Shown: positions 5,218 to 12,192, counted from the stretch's first letter. The stretch: 13,765 nucleotides of DNA from Sedimentisphaerales bacterium (GCA_030636065.1 DAOVXR010000013.1:1-13765), one strand, 5' to 3'. The notes: generated by a model from the sequence alone, not told the origin. Program-made: numbers and translations.

Positions 5218-6243
5218 ATGACAAAAACAGTAAAACTCCTTACTCGCCGCAATTGTATTGTATCGATTTCCCTTTACCTCGTTTCAGCGGTATTGGTTCT
5301 GATCGCGGCACCGTTCATCGGTTCAGAGCCGATTCATCCAGTCGCGGTCTTTCTTGATATTTTCGGTAACAACGGCGACTGGAGTCCGGAAGCCATGATC
5401 TTCGCATATCAGCGTGTGCCGCGAGTACTGCTGGGGTTTCTGGCGGGCGGTTCGCTGGCCCTGGTGGGCGGTGTGCTGCAGGTGATTTTACGCAACCCTC
5501 TGGCAGCTCCGGCGACACTCGGATTGACCGGGGCAGGCTCGGTCGGGGCGGTACTGGCGATAAGTATTCCCGCCCTGTCAATAAGCTGGGGGCCGTTTTC
5601 AACGGTACAACTTTTCGCCCTGCTCGGATCGGCAATGGCATTGGGTGCAATTTACCTGATGGCACGAAGCCCACAGGGAATCTCTATGAATACCCTGCTG
5701 TTAGCTGGCGTAATGATAGGTATCATCTGCGGAGCGGTTATCCCCCTGATTCGATTTCTGGCCCATCCCAATTACCTCGTTGCTATGGACCGCTGGATGA
5801 TGGGCGGACTGAACGTGATCGGATTTCGTGAACTGGCGGGGCTGTTTCCGTTCCTGCTGCCAGGCGTGGGGTTGTTGTTTATGCAAATGTCCGCCCTGAA
5901 TCACCTGTCCCTGGGCGAAGAAATGGCAACCGGCCAGGGAGTAAATGTCGCGGCAGTTCAGCGGATTTCATTTATTGCCGGCTCGCTGAGCGTTGCCGGG
6001 GTGGTCTCTATTGCCGGCCCCATTTTTTTCGTGGGGTTGATTGTTCCGCACTGCGTACGACGTATCTCAGGCTTTGACCATCGAATTGTCCTGCCGGGCA
6101 CATTCCTGGCGGGAGGCGCTTTTCTGGTATTTTGTGATATTTTCGCCCGGACCATCATCGCCCCAACCGAGATGCCCGTAGGGATTATTACCGCTATCAT
6201 AGGCGGGCCTTTCTTCATTTACCTGCTTATAAAAAAGAAATAA
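5218..6243 (+). CDS. btuC: Cobalamin ABC transporter, permease
   Basis: A 341-residue polytopic membrane protein of the FecCD/BtuC family, whose usual length is 320-350 with about ten membrane helices. Hydrophobic segments run through the whole chain, beginning at about residues 14-34. Family features include R-V-P-R-V-L-L-G-F-L-A-G-G-S-L-A-L-V-G (67-85), Q-V-I-L-R-N-P-L-A-A-P (89-99), and near the C-terminus V-A-G-P-I-F-F-V-G-L-I-V-P-H-C-V-R-R (about 263-280), the region that docks on the ATPase. Two copies would form the channel with two BtuD. The ATG at 5218 lacks a clear ribosome binding site, as do btuF and the prepilin-like gene. It is the last gene of the riboswitch unit; no terminator is visible before the next promoter at 6263. 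Confidence 0.92.
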   Translation: MTKTVKLLTRRNCIVSISLYLVSAVLVLIAAPFIGSEPIHPVAVFLDIFGNNGDWSPEAMIFAYQRVPRVLLGFLAGGSLALVGGVLQVILRNPLAAPATLGLTGAGSVGAVLAISIPALSISWGPFSTVQLFALLGSAMALGAIYLMARSPQGISMNTLLLAGVMIGIICGAVIPLIRFLAHPNYLVAMDRWMMGGLNVIGFRELAGLFPFLLPGVGLLFMQMSALNHLSLGEEMATGQGVNVAAVQRISFIAGSLSVAGVVSIAGPIFFVGLIVPHCVRRISGFDHRIVLPGTFLAGGAFLVFCDIFARTIIAPTEMPVGIITAIIGGPFFIYLLIKKK

Positions 6244-6262
6244 TCGGCATTAGACAACAAGG

Positions 6263-6291
6263 TTGACATTTCGCAAAATTTGGGCTATTAT
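6263..6291 (+). promoter_or_regulatory. Sigma70-type promoter of the lipoprotein-kinase-glycosyltransferase unit
   Basis: TTGACA (6263-6268), an ideal 17-base spacer and TATTAT (6286-6291, one mismatch to TATAAT). It begins 20 bases after the btuC stop and ends 31 bases before the preferred lipoprotein start. This indicates that the following genes can be expressed independently of the cobalamin riboswitch. Confidence 0.8.
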
Positions 6292-6322
6292 GCATTCGTA
6301 GCCAAAAGCAGGAGTGAACCCC

Positions 6323-7204
6323 TTGTTCGCCAACTTTCTGATAAATCGTTGTTTGCATTTAACCCTGATATTGGCGGCTCTCTTGTCGGGCTGTCAGGAA
6401 GACCCCCTTGCCCGAATGCGCCGCGAGAACCCGTTCACTTCGCGGGACAAACAAGACCCCGACACCGTTCTATTCGTTACCTGTAACAATATGTCCATGG
6501 AATTACCCGGTCACGTGAACGTGCCGGAACAGCCTTTCTGGCACCCCTACGCCCTGCCGATTGACAATCTCTTACCCGTCGATGGATTAGTATCGGGCCT
6601 TACCGCGGAGCAGGTTCGGACATGGCATAATAACGACATATCACTGGCACTGGTTCCGATGAGCCTTTGGAAAACGTTCGTAGATAACTTCGTAGCGTTG
6701 GGGGCCGAGCGCATTCCGGACAAAATCGCCCTGTTTCGCCGCCCCAGCCAGGTTGCGGAACTGCCCGCATACTGGATCGAGCAATCACGTTCTGTCTTTG
6801 TGTCCGGCTCGAATGGCGCCATTCGCGGCTATACCCTGGAAACCGGTGATTGCTTTTTCCGGATTAACTGCGTACCGGCCGGCAAAAATAGACCGGTGGA
6901 GACACTCCATATAAAAATCGATCTCTCTTTTCGTCTATCCGAGCCGATAATCGAAAAACCCGACAATAAAACAGGGTTTATCAAACGCGTATCCGATGTT
7001 ATATTTAAACAACTGACATTGAGCGGCATCTTGCGGAACGGATATTTTCTAACCATTGCCGTCAGGCACAACAACGACAGCAGAACCGGCAGTCTCGGCC
7101 GACTGTTTTTATCCCGGACTACCGGCGCGGAAAATTATCAAATGGTATATCTACTGGCCCCCAGCGCCCATACCGCCACTGAAATAAAAACCCAAAAAAA
7201 GTAA
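6323..7204 (+). CDS. Lipoprotein of unknown function
   Basis: A 293-residue lipoprotein. The TTG at 6323 is preferred over the in-frame GTG at 6314: AGGAG (6310-6314) lies 8 bases before the TTG but overlaps the GTG itself. From the TTG the protein begins M-F-A-N-F-L-I-N-R with a hydrophobic core and the lipobox L21-S22-G23-C24; Gln at +2 predicts sorting to the outer membrane. The rest has no motif I recognise. It appears mixed alpha/beta, with a conserved-looking T-x-x-N-N-M-S-M-E-L-P-G-H-V near the N-terminus of the mature part. It has its own strong promoter. Its reading frame continues past the TAA stop into the kinase gene without a frame change, so the two are tightly linked. It could be a sensor partner of the kinase; this is a guess from position. 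Confidence 0.8.
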   Translation: MFANFLINRCLHLTLILAALLSGCQEDPLARMRRENPFTSRDKQDPDTVLFVTCNNMSMELPGHVNVPEQPFWHPYALPIDNLLPVDGLVSGLTAEQVRTWHNNDISLALVPMSLWKTFVDNFVALGAERIPDKIALFRRPSQVAELPAYWIEQSRSVFVSGSNGAIRGYTLETGDCFFRINCVPAGKNRPVETLHIKIDLSFRLSEPIIEKPDNKTGFIKRVSDVIFKQLTLSGILRNGYFLTIAVRHNNDSRTGSLGRLFLSRTTGAENYQMVYLLAPSAHTATEIKTQKK

Positions 7205-7234
7205 TTATCGATACAATCAGCAGGACAGTTAACT

Positions 7235-8344
7235 ACGGATAATAACAAAGAAAATTCGCAATCCTCCAATAGTATTCCATGTGAATATTATCGTCATTTA
7301 TGCAACTGTTCCAGCTTTGCCGTTGTCAGTGCCGACCGCCGTGGCCACATCGTTACATGGAATCAGGCGGCAGAAAAACTTTTCCACAGCAGTCCATCCG
7401 ATGTTCTCGGCCAACACATCGAAATCATCGTCCCGGAAGACGCCCGTCTCACTCTGCGCGAGTCCGTTGAGCAGGCATTGGCAGACAGGAAAACCCGCGA
7501 ATTCGAACTAAAGCACCGCGATGAGCATGGCGAGTTAATGACCCTGGCAGTGGTGATTGCGCCCATTGTCGATAACAAAGATCAAATCCTGGGTATCGCC
7601 GCCTGGATCAGAGACATCACAAACCGCAAACAACTCGAAGAACATTTAGTCCAGGCTGAGAAGATGGCCTCACTGGGGACTCTGGCTTCGGGCGTGGCCC
7701 ATCATTTTAATAATATCGTAGGCGGCGTAGCCACATTTGTCGATTACGCCCTGAGCAGTCAGGACCCCGAGTTAACAAAGCGTGCGTTGGAGATGACCGC
7801 CGAAGCCGCCGAGCGTATCAGTAAAATCACTTTGTCACTGCTTACGTTTGCGAAAAAGGATATGCGTCAGTTCGACCTTTCGGATCTGACTGAAATAATC
7901 CTGTCCTTCAGCCACCTGATGGAAAACCCACTGAGAGAAAAAAACATCAAGCTCGACCTGCATCTTCAGGCTGTACCCGTCTATGAAATCCCCGGCCCCC
8001 GTGTGCACCAGATATTGGGACATTTACTGGACAATGCCGAGCGGTCCATGACTGCCGGCGGCACAGTTACAATAGATTTACAACGCAGCAATAATAATCT
8101 GACATTGAAGTTCAGCGATACCGGCTGCGGCATTGCCCCTGAGATTCTGCCGCACGTATTCGAGCCTTTTTTTACCACGAACGGCACTATCGCCGGCGGC
8201 GACCACTCTTGCAGCGGTTTGGGCCTGGCCGTCGTTCACGGCATTGTCAACGAACTCGGTGGAACCATCGACGTAAAAAGCCAACCAGATAATGGGACCA
8301 CTTTTACTATTTACCTTCCACTCAACAAAAACAATTCAATATAA
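7235..8344 (+). CDS. PAS-domain histidine kinase, with non-canonical (ACG) start
   Basis: A soluble two-component sensor kinase, about 369 residues. The PAS domain (about 28-130) opens with F-A-V-V-S-A-D-R-R-G-H-I-V-T-W-N-Q-A-A-E-K-L-F and ends with the usual D-I-T-N-R-K-Q-L-E-E linker. The H-box G-V-A-H-H-F-N-N has the likely phospho-acceptor His156 (H-H-F-N-N, where H-D-F-N-N is usual). The N-box L-L-D-N-A-E, G1 D-T-G-C-G-I-A and G2 G-L-G-L-A-V-V follow. No ATG, GTG or TTG lies in frame between the lipoprotein stop (7204) and TTG 7478, which would cut the PAS domain in half. ACG 7235 has AGGA (7222-7225) 9 bases ahead, giving M-T-D-N-N-K. It may be a rare start, a mutated ATG or a sequence error. 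No membrane helix or receiver domain is present; the partner response regulator is not in this window. It forms one unit with the genes on both sides. Confidence 0.85.
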   Translation, partial: TDNNKENSQSSNSIPCEYYRHLCNCSSFAVVSADRRGHIVTWNQAAEKLFHSSPSDVLGQHIEIIVPEDARLTLRESVEQALADRKTREFELKHRDEHGELMTLAVVIAPIVDNKDQILGIAAWIRDITNRKQLEEHLVQAEKMASLGTLASGVAHHFNNIVGGVATFVDYALSSQDPELTKRALEMTAEAAERISKITLSLLTFAKKDMRQFDLSDLTEIILSFSHLMENPLREKNIKLDLHLQAVPVYEIPGPRVHQILGHLLDNAERSMTAGGTVTIDLQRSNNNLTLKFSDTGCGIAPEILPHVFEPFFTTNGTIAGGDHSCSGLGLAVVHGIVNELGGTIDVKSQPDNGTTFTIYLPLNKNNSI

Positions 8345-8356
8345 AAAACGGATACT

Positions 8357-9100
8357 ATGGATTTATCTATCGTCATACCAGCTCTGAACGAGAACAAAAA
8401 GATTCCACAGGACGTTCGGTCCGCTACGGATTTTCTATTGAAAAATAATCTTACGGGCGAGATCATCGTTGTCGATGACGGCAGTACCGACAACACCGCC
8501 GACGTGGCGGAAAGCGTCGAGATGCCCCACAATGTCCCCCTGCGGGTTATCCGCTCCGAAGTGAATCGCGGCAAAGGACATGCCGTGCGCATCGGCATAA
8601 AAATAACACGCGGCGATTATGTTATGTTTGCCGACAGCGGTAATTGCGTCCCTTACGAGGACGCCCTGCGGGGACTGGATATGCTGCGGAACGGCGAATG
8701 TGAGATAGCACATGGGTCAAGAAAGATGACCGGCACTCACATCCTGAAATCTCAGAACATATACCGACGTATCTGCTCCCGCTTTTTCCACTGGCTTATG
8801 CTGCACTTCATGGCCATCCCCGTTAGGTTCACGGATACACAGTGCGGCTTTAAGATTTACCGTGGCGATGTCGGCCGTAACCTTTATGGCCAGTGTGTTG
8901 TAAATGGGTTCATGTTTGACATCGAGACCATTATTCGGGCCGGGAAATCAGGCTATCGGATCGAGGAATTTCCTGTAGATTGGACCAATGATCGCGACAG
9001 TCGCCTGTCCCCCCTGCGATGCTCATGGAAACTGCTGAAAGAATTGATATTGATCAAGCACCTTTTTATATACGCCGCGTATAGGAATTCCCGCAAGTGA
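8357..9100 (+). CDS. Family 2 glycosyltransferase, polyprenyl/dolichyl-phosphate sugar type
   Basis: A 247-residue GT-A enzyme resembling dolichyl-phosphate beta-glucosyltransferase (ALG5) and DPM1-like enzymes, which move a sugar from a nucleotide donor to a polyprenyl phosphate at the membrane. Seen: I-V-I-P-A-L-N-E (5-12), I-V-V-D-D-G-S-T-D-N-T (37-47), N-R-G-K-G-H-A-V-R-I-G (70-80), and T-D-T-Q-C-G-F-K-I-Y (159-168), the T-Q-C-G-F-K hallmark of this subgroup. The metal-binding D-x-D position reads D93-S94-G95, so the second Asp is Gly. No C-terminal membrane helices, so it is the short soluble or peripheral form. ATG 8357 lies 12 bases after the kinase stop, so it is probably co-transcribed. 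Sugar and acceptor cannot be told from sequence. Confidence 0.9.
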   Translation: MDLSIVIPALNENKKIPQDVRSATDFLLKNNLTGEIIVVDDGSTDNTADVAESVEMPHNVPLRVIRSEVNRGKGHAVRIGIKITRGDYVMFADSGNCVPYEDALRGLDMLRNGECEIAHGSRKMTGTHILKSQNIYRRICSRFFHWLMLHFMAIPVRFTDTQCGFKIYRGDVGRNLYGQCVVNGFMFDIETIIRAGKSGYRIEEFPVDWTNDRDSRLSPLRCSWKLLKELILIKHLFIYAAYRNSRK

Positions 9101-9138
9101 AACCGTAACATTTTGTTGTAAGGAAACGAGGAAACGAG

Positions 9139-9273
9139 TACACGGGTTTCCGCGAACTAACGGGAAAATTCAATCGCGAACACTATATAAAACACCATCG
9201 CCTGTATCGCATTATCGCCACCAACGATAACGGCTCCAGCCTGCCGGGCAATGTCGTTTCACTACCCGCTTAG
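9139..9273 (+). pseudogene. Remnant of a fibronectin type III-like C-terminus
   Basis: An open frame with no usable start ends at TAG 9271-9273 and reads ...L-Y-R-I-I-A-T-N-D-N-G-S-S-L-P-G-N-V-V-S-L-P-A. This is the pattern of the last strands of a fibronectin type III or similar beta-sandwich domain (Y-R-V-x-A-x-N-x-x-G-x-S-x-x-S-N). The same frame has a stop at 9106-9108, and no ATG, GTG or TTG lies between. The likely reading is the tail of a deleted secreted protein, stranded between the glycosyltransferase and the next gene. A chance open frame cannot be excluded. Otherwise 9101-9300 holds nothing I can identify. Confidence 0.4.
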
Positions 9274-9312
9274 CCACGAAGCTTGCGGTTAATTGCGTAT
9301 GAAGGAGAACTC

Positions 9313-10080
9313 ATGTCGAGTAAGAAAAAAGCAAGGTTTTCAATAGAGGAAAATAGCAATGGTTCATTTTCTGTTAACATGGATGGCAATAATATTTGTG
9401 TTGAAACGCACGAAGAAGCAAAATTACTATTGATGTTTGCTGAAACTCGTGCCTTAATAAAAACCAAAAATCGAGAAAATGCGATGTGTATCACTGTTTT
9501 AGACGGCGCTGAACACTATTGTAATGCTATACTCCTCTTATTGAACAAAAACTATGTGTTTCCGGCAAAGGCTTTAATGAGATGCTTGTGCGAACTTACC
9601 GTCAAACTAATGTGGTGCCTGAAATGTCCTGATGATACGGATGAAGAACAGGACAAAAAAACGGTTGACGAGAAGATTCGTTGCTGGGAGAAAAGCACTC
9701 TTGCACGAAATATTCAAGTGTTGAAGGAATGCAAGAAGGTTGATCCTCAGAATAACAAAATTGATGATCAGATAAAAGAGCTTGAAAAGAAAAAAGACAA
9801 TATGAGCGCTGAAGAAATGCCGTGTTATGGGCGATTACTGGAAAAGCTGCCGAGTGAACTTAGGGACATATCGCTTAACCTATACAAGTGCGGTAACAAA
9901 GCGATACATCTGGACGCAAATAGTCTGGCGAAAATTTATTCGCACAACCATAAAACTAACGTCAATGACAGCGACATCAGCAGGTTGAAAGTCTGGTGTC
10001 TCTTATTGGCTAAAAACATTACTCGTGTTATAGAAATCAATAAATCCAGCGAAGGCCCGGAATCAAATGCGGCGCGATGA
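9313..10080 (+). CDS. Hypothetical helical protein, possibly DUF5677-like
   Basis: A 255-residue cytoplasmic protein. ATG 9313 has AAGGAG (9302-9307) with a short 5-base spacer. No signal peptide is present. The N-terminal 35 residues look beta-rich; the rest is mostly helical, with a charged, coiled-coil-prone region (about 140-165, K/E/D-rich). The stretch A-L-M-R-C-L-C-E-L-T-V-K-L-M-W-C-L-K (about 89-106) resembles the 'R-x-L-x-E' helix of DUF5677-like proteins, and a C-G-N-K-A-I-H-L-D motif lies near the C-terminus. This similarity is from memory and weak. The gene is clearly more AT-rich than the operons to the left and has a different codon flavour, consistent with an acquired gene. It is followed 37 bases later by another unrecognised gene on the same strand, so the two may form a pair. 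Confidence 0.8.
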   Translation: MSSKKKARFSIEENSNGSFSVNMDGNNICVETHEEAKLLLMFAETRALIKTKNRENAMCITVLDGAEHYCNAILLLLNKNYVFPAKALMRCLCELTVKLMWCLKCPDDTDEEQDKKTVDEKIRCWEKSTLARNIQVLKECKKVDPQNNKIDDQIKELEKKKDNMSAEEMPCYGRLLEKLPSELRDISLNLYKCGNKAIHLDANSLAKIYSHNHKTNVNDSDISRLKVWCLLLAKNITRVIEINKSSEGPESNAAR

Positions 10081-10117
10081 CGGTTTTGTGAAAAATTCAA
10101 ATATGAAAGGAATAGCA

Positions 10118-10450
10118 GTGGCAAAGAGAACATATTGGGAATACTTCAATCCAACAGAACTTACCTTAAAAGTTGTTGATGGATATGGAGGAACTGCCTC
10201 TGGAGTTGAAATGCACCTTAGGACGACCGCAGGTGCCGATCTTAATATAGTCCTCCATAGGCCGAAACTGATGCCAGATACTCACTCCGACTTAACTGAG
10301 CTTAGTGGTGATTTGACCGAAGTTAGCCAAGTACAGTGTTGGCGAAAACGGCAGGACAATGGAACACTTCGATGTCGGATTGAGATTACACGAGAGAATA
10401 AAAGTAGAGAAATTATACAATGTGACGAGATCGAAGGTTTGCCAGCATAA
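10118..10450 (+). CDS. Hypothetical protein, 110 residues
   Basis: Start GTG 10118 is preferred: AAAGGA (10106-10111) lies 6 bases before it, whereas in-frame starts at 10067 and 10103 have no such site. It gives M-A-K-R-T-Y-W-E-Y-F-N-P. No signal peptide or membrane segment. The sequence looks like a small beta-rich fold (alternating hydrophobic and charged residues: L-T-L-K-V-V-D-G, V-E-M-H-L-R-T, L-N-I-V-L-H-R, L-R-C-R-I-E-I-T-R). I do not recognise the family. It follows the helical hypothetical gene on the same strand and converges on the Sel1 gene with a 24-base gap that holds no clear terminator. Confidence 0.72.
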   Translation: MAKRTYWEYFNPTELTLKVVDGYGGTASGVEMHLRTTAGADLNIVLHRPKLMPDTHSDLTELSGDLTEVSQVQCWRKRQDNGTLRCRIEITRENKSREIIQCDEIEGLPA

Positions 10451-10474
10451 GCCAGCAAGCTTAACTTAACTGGT

Positions 10475-11740
10475 TCAGCGTGAATTGGTTGTTTTCTGTT
10501 TTCTTTCCTTATCTTTCCGTGCTGCGAACTCCTTCGCCCTCTGTTGAGCCTCTGCGATCTGCCTTGCTGTCATTTCTTTCTTCAAATCATTTTTAATTTC
10601 CGATACATCTTTGCCATTCATTCCTGCCAACAGCAACCATTTATATGCCTCTGTATAATCTTCGATAACCCCCCTGCCATCTTTGTAACTTATCCCAAGG
10701 TTGTATTGTGCGTCGGCAATTTCCTGTTCAGCGGCCTTGCGATACCATTTAACCGCCTCCCGATAATCCTGCTTTACACCTTGTCCAAATGAATAACATG
10801 CACCAAGGTTGAATTGTGCCTCGGCACCTCTCTGTTCAGCGGCCTTACGATACCATTTCACCGCCTCTCTGTAATCCTGCTTAACTCCCTGTCCTTTATA
10901 GTAATATACCCCAAGGTTGACTTGTGCCTCGGTAAATCCCTGCTCAGCAGCCTTGCGATACCATTTCATCGCCTCCCGGTCGTCCTGCCTGATACCTTGA
11001 CCATCTGCGTAACATAACCCAAGGTTGTATTGTGCACTGGCATTTCCTTGTTCAGCGGCCTTGCGATACCATTTCACCGCCTCCCGGCAATCTTGTCTAA
11101 CGCCTTTTCCTTTATCGTAACATATCCCAAGGTTGAATTGAGCATCGACATATCCCTGTTCAGCGGCCTTGTGATACCATTTCACCGCCTCCACGTAATC
11201 CTGCTTAACACCTTGACTTAAATAGTAACATCCCCCAAGCCTGTATTGTGCCCTTGCATTTTCCTGTTCGGCGGCCTTGTGATACCATTTCACTGCCTCT
11301 CGGTAATCCTGCTTAACTCCCTGGCCAAATGCGTAACATACTCCAAGGCTGGTTTGTGCGCTGGCAACTCTCTGCTCAGCGGCCTTACGATACCATTTCA
11401 CCGCTTCCTTGTGATCCTGCTCAACTCCTTGGCCAAAATCGTAACATACCCCAAGGTTGAATTGTGCTCCTGCATTCCCCTGTTCAGCGGACTTGCGATA
11501 CCACTTTACTGCCTCCCGGTAATCCTGCTTAACACCCTGTCCTTTGCAGTAACATCCACCAAGCCTGAATTGTGCCTTGGTGTCCCCCGCCTCAGCATCT
11601 CTTTTCAGCTTCTCAATGTCAACTTGACTGGTTTGTGCGACAGAGTCCGCGCCTTTTTCAATCTCCTCTACCAATAACATGGCTGCAACAGACAGTATAA
11701 TCCCACCCAAAACGCAAATAAATATAATGTTCCGCTTCAT
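10475..11740 (-). CDS. Membrane-anchored protein with nine Sel1-like repeats
   Basis: A 421-residue protein. The start at 11738-11740 is chosen over one 6 codons upstream because AAGGAG (complement of 11747-11752) lies 6 bases before it. M-K-R-N-I-I-F-I then gives an N-terminal signal or anchor helix (about 3-22). Nine 36-residue Sel1 repeats follow (about residues 53-376) with the pattern A-Q-x-x-L-G-x-C-Y-x-x-G-Q-G-V-K-Q-D-Y-R-E-A-V-K-W-Y-R-K-A-A-E-Q, forming an alpha-alpha solenoid for protein binding. A conserved Cys occurs in seven of nine repeats (absent from 7 and 9). The repeats are nearly identical, reflecting 108-bp DNA units and recent expansion. The tail is basic (A-A-R-K-D-K-E-R-K-Q-K). 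Sel1 proteins are adaptors in envelope, stress or signalling assemblies; the partner here is unknown. The coding strand opposes its left neighbours. Confidence 0.93.
   Translation of the reverse strand: MKRNIIFICVLGGIILSVAAMLLVEEIEKGADSVAQTSQVDIEKLKRDAEAGDTKAQFRLGGCYCKGQGVKQDYREAVKWYRKSAEQGNAGAQFNLGVCYDFGQGVEQDHKEAVKWYRKAAEQRVASAQTSLGVCYAFGQGVKQDYREAVKWYHKAAEQENARAQYRLGGCYYLSQGVKQDYVEAVKWYHKAAEQGYVDAQFNLGICYDKGKGVRQDCREAVKWYRKAAEQGNASAQYNLGLCYADGQGIRQDDREAMKWYRKAAEQGFTEAQVNLGVYYYKGQGVKQDYREAVKWYRKAAEQRGAEAQFNLGACYSFGQGVKQDYREAVKWYRKAAEQEIADAQYNLGISYKDGRGVIEDYTEAYKWLLLAGMNGKDVSEIKNDLKKEMTARQIAEAQQRAKEFAARKDKERKQKTTNSR
10670..11640. repeat. 108-bp tandem DNA repeat inside the Sel1 gene
   Basis: About nine units of 108 bases, each containing a close variant of GCGGCCTTGCGATACCATTT and CCTCCCGGTAATCCTGCTTA on the forward strand. 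The period equals 36 codons, so it encodes the Sel1 repeats. Low divergence at synonymous positions suggests recent duplication or gene conversion. It makes copy-number change likely and can collapse in short-read assembly. Edges are approximate. Confidence 0.85.
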
Positions 11741-11900
11741 AGGATACTCCTTGAACATGATACAGAGAAAACCCGCTTCACTTTTGCCGGTTTATGTTTT
11801 ACCTACATAATTTTCACCCATAACCTGGAACCCTCCGCCACAGACTGCTCATTCACATATTACCCGAAAATGATCACTTCCGCAATAATTAGAAAATCGC

Positions 11901-11929
11901 GTGGGGTAAGACCCCACCCTACAAGACTG
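11901..11929. repeat. Dispersed GTGGGGTAAGACCCC repeat, copy 2
   Basis: Matches 100-128 with two substitutions, in the same orientation. It lies in the 275-base gap between the Sel1 gene and the small 58-residue ORF. The rest of that gap (11759-11900) shows no gene or clear regulatory motif beyond the Sel1 ribosome binding site region. Confidence 0.65.
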
Positions 11930-11949
11930 AGTGATGTGAGCAATGGAGC

Positions 11950-12008
11950 AGGTGATCAGGAGAAAGAGGGGTAATAAATCTGGCTATAAGCTACCCAATA
12001 CGATATCA
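11950..12008. repeat. 59-bp direct repeat, copy 1
   Basis: Matches 12237-12295 with six substitutions in 59 positions; the core AATAAATCTGGCTATAAGCT and the following ACCCAATA are identical. This copy ends 8 bases before the 58-codon ORF. Its left part (AGGTGATCAGGAGAAAG) resembles the degenerate GAGCAGG/GTGAGCAGG runs seen elsewhere in 11941-12400. Confidence 0.85.
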
Positions 12009-12015
12009 TGGTTGT

Positions 12016-12192
12016 ATGATGACTAATGAACAAGCTGGAAAAACCGCCCTGCAGGCGGAAGAATCCCTCAAAAAAGCGGTTCGCAAAGAACTGCAAAAGA
12101 AAGCCAAACTGGGCCAGTATGCCGTTATTGACCGCGATGGCAAACCCATCAGAGTCAAAGCGTCCGAACTGATAAAAGACAATGAGCAATGA
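12016..12192 (+). CDS. Small hypothetical protein (58 residues)
   Basis: M-M-T-N-E-Q-A-G-K-T-A-L-Q-A-E-E-S-L-K-K then a basic helix and the compact end K-L-G-Q-Y-A-V-I-D-R-D-G-K-P-I-R-V-K-A-S-E-L-I-K. The amphipathic, strongly charged helix followed by a Y-A-V-I-D-R-D-G-K-P beta hairpin looks like a real protein, not random translation, and the codon choice is ordinary. Start may be ATG 12016 or the adjacent ATG 12019; no ribosome binding site is apparent. The shape is reminiscent of small antitoxin or DNA-binding proteins, but no toxin partner is adjacent and I do not recognise the family. It is bracketed by two copies of a 59-bp direct repeat. Confidence 0.6.
   Translation: MMTNEQAGKTALQAEESLKKAVRKELQKKAKLGQYAVIDRDGKPIRVKASELIKDNEQ

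Noticed and set aside
7281..7511. Forward open frame beginning GTG 7281, with a ribosome-like start for the kinase region
   Set aside because: It is in a different frame from the PAS-kinase and its translation has no recognisable pattern, whereas the overlapping frame encodes a clear PAS domain.
10670..11640. Regular repeat array considered as a CRISPR
   Set aside because: The period is 108 bases with no unique spacers, and the reading frame encodes Sel1 repeats throughout.
10544..11677. Series of forward open frames opposite the Sel1 gene, each with L-F-S-G-L-x-I-P-F-H-R-L-type repeats
   Set aside because: These are antisense shadows created by the 108-bp repeats of the Sel1 gene.
12016..12192. 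Calling the 58-residue ORF an antitoxin
   Set aside because: No toxin-like partner is adjacent and no known antitoxin motif can be named; only a small hypothetical protein is supported.
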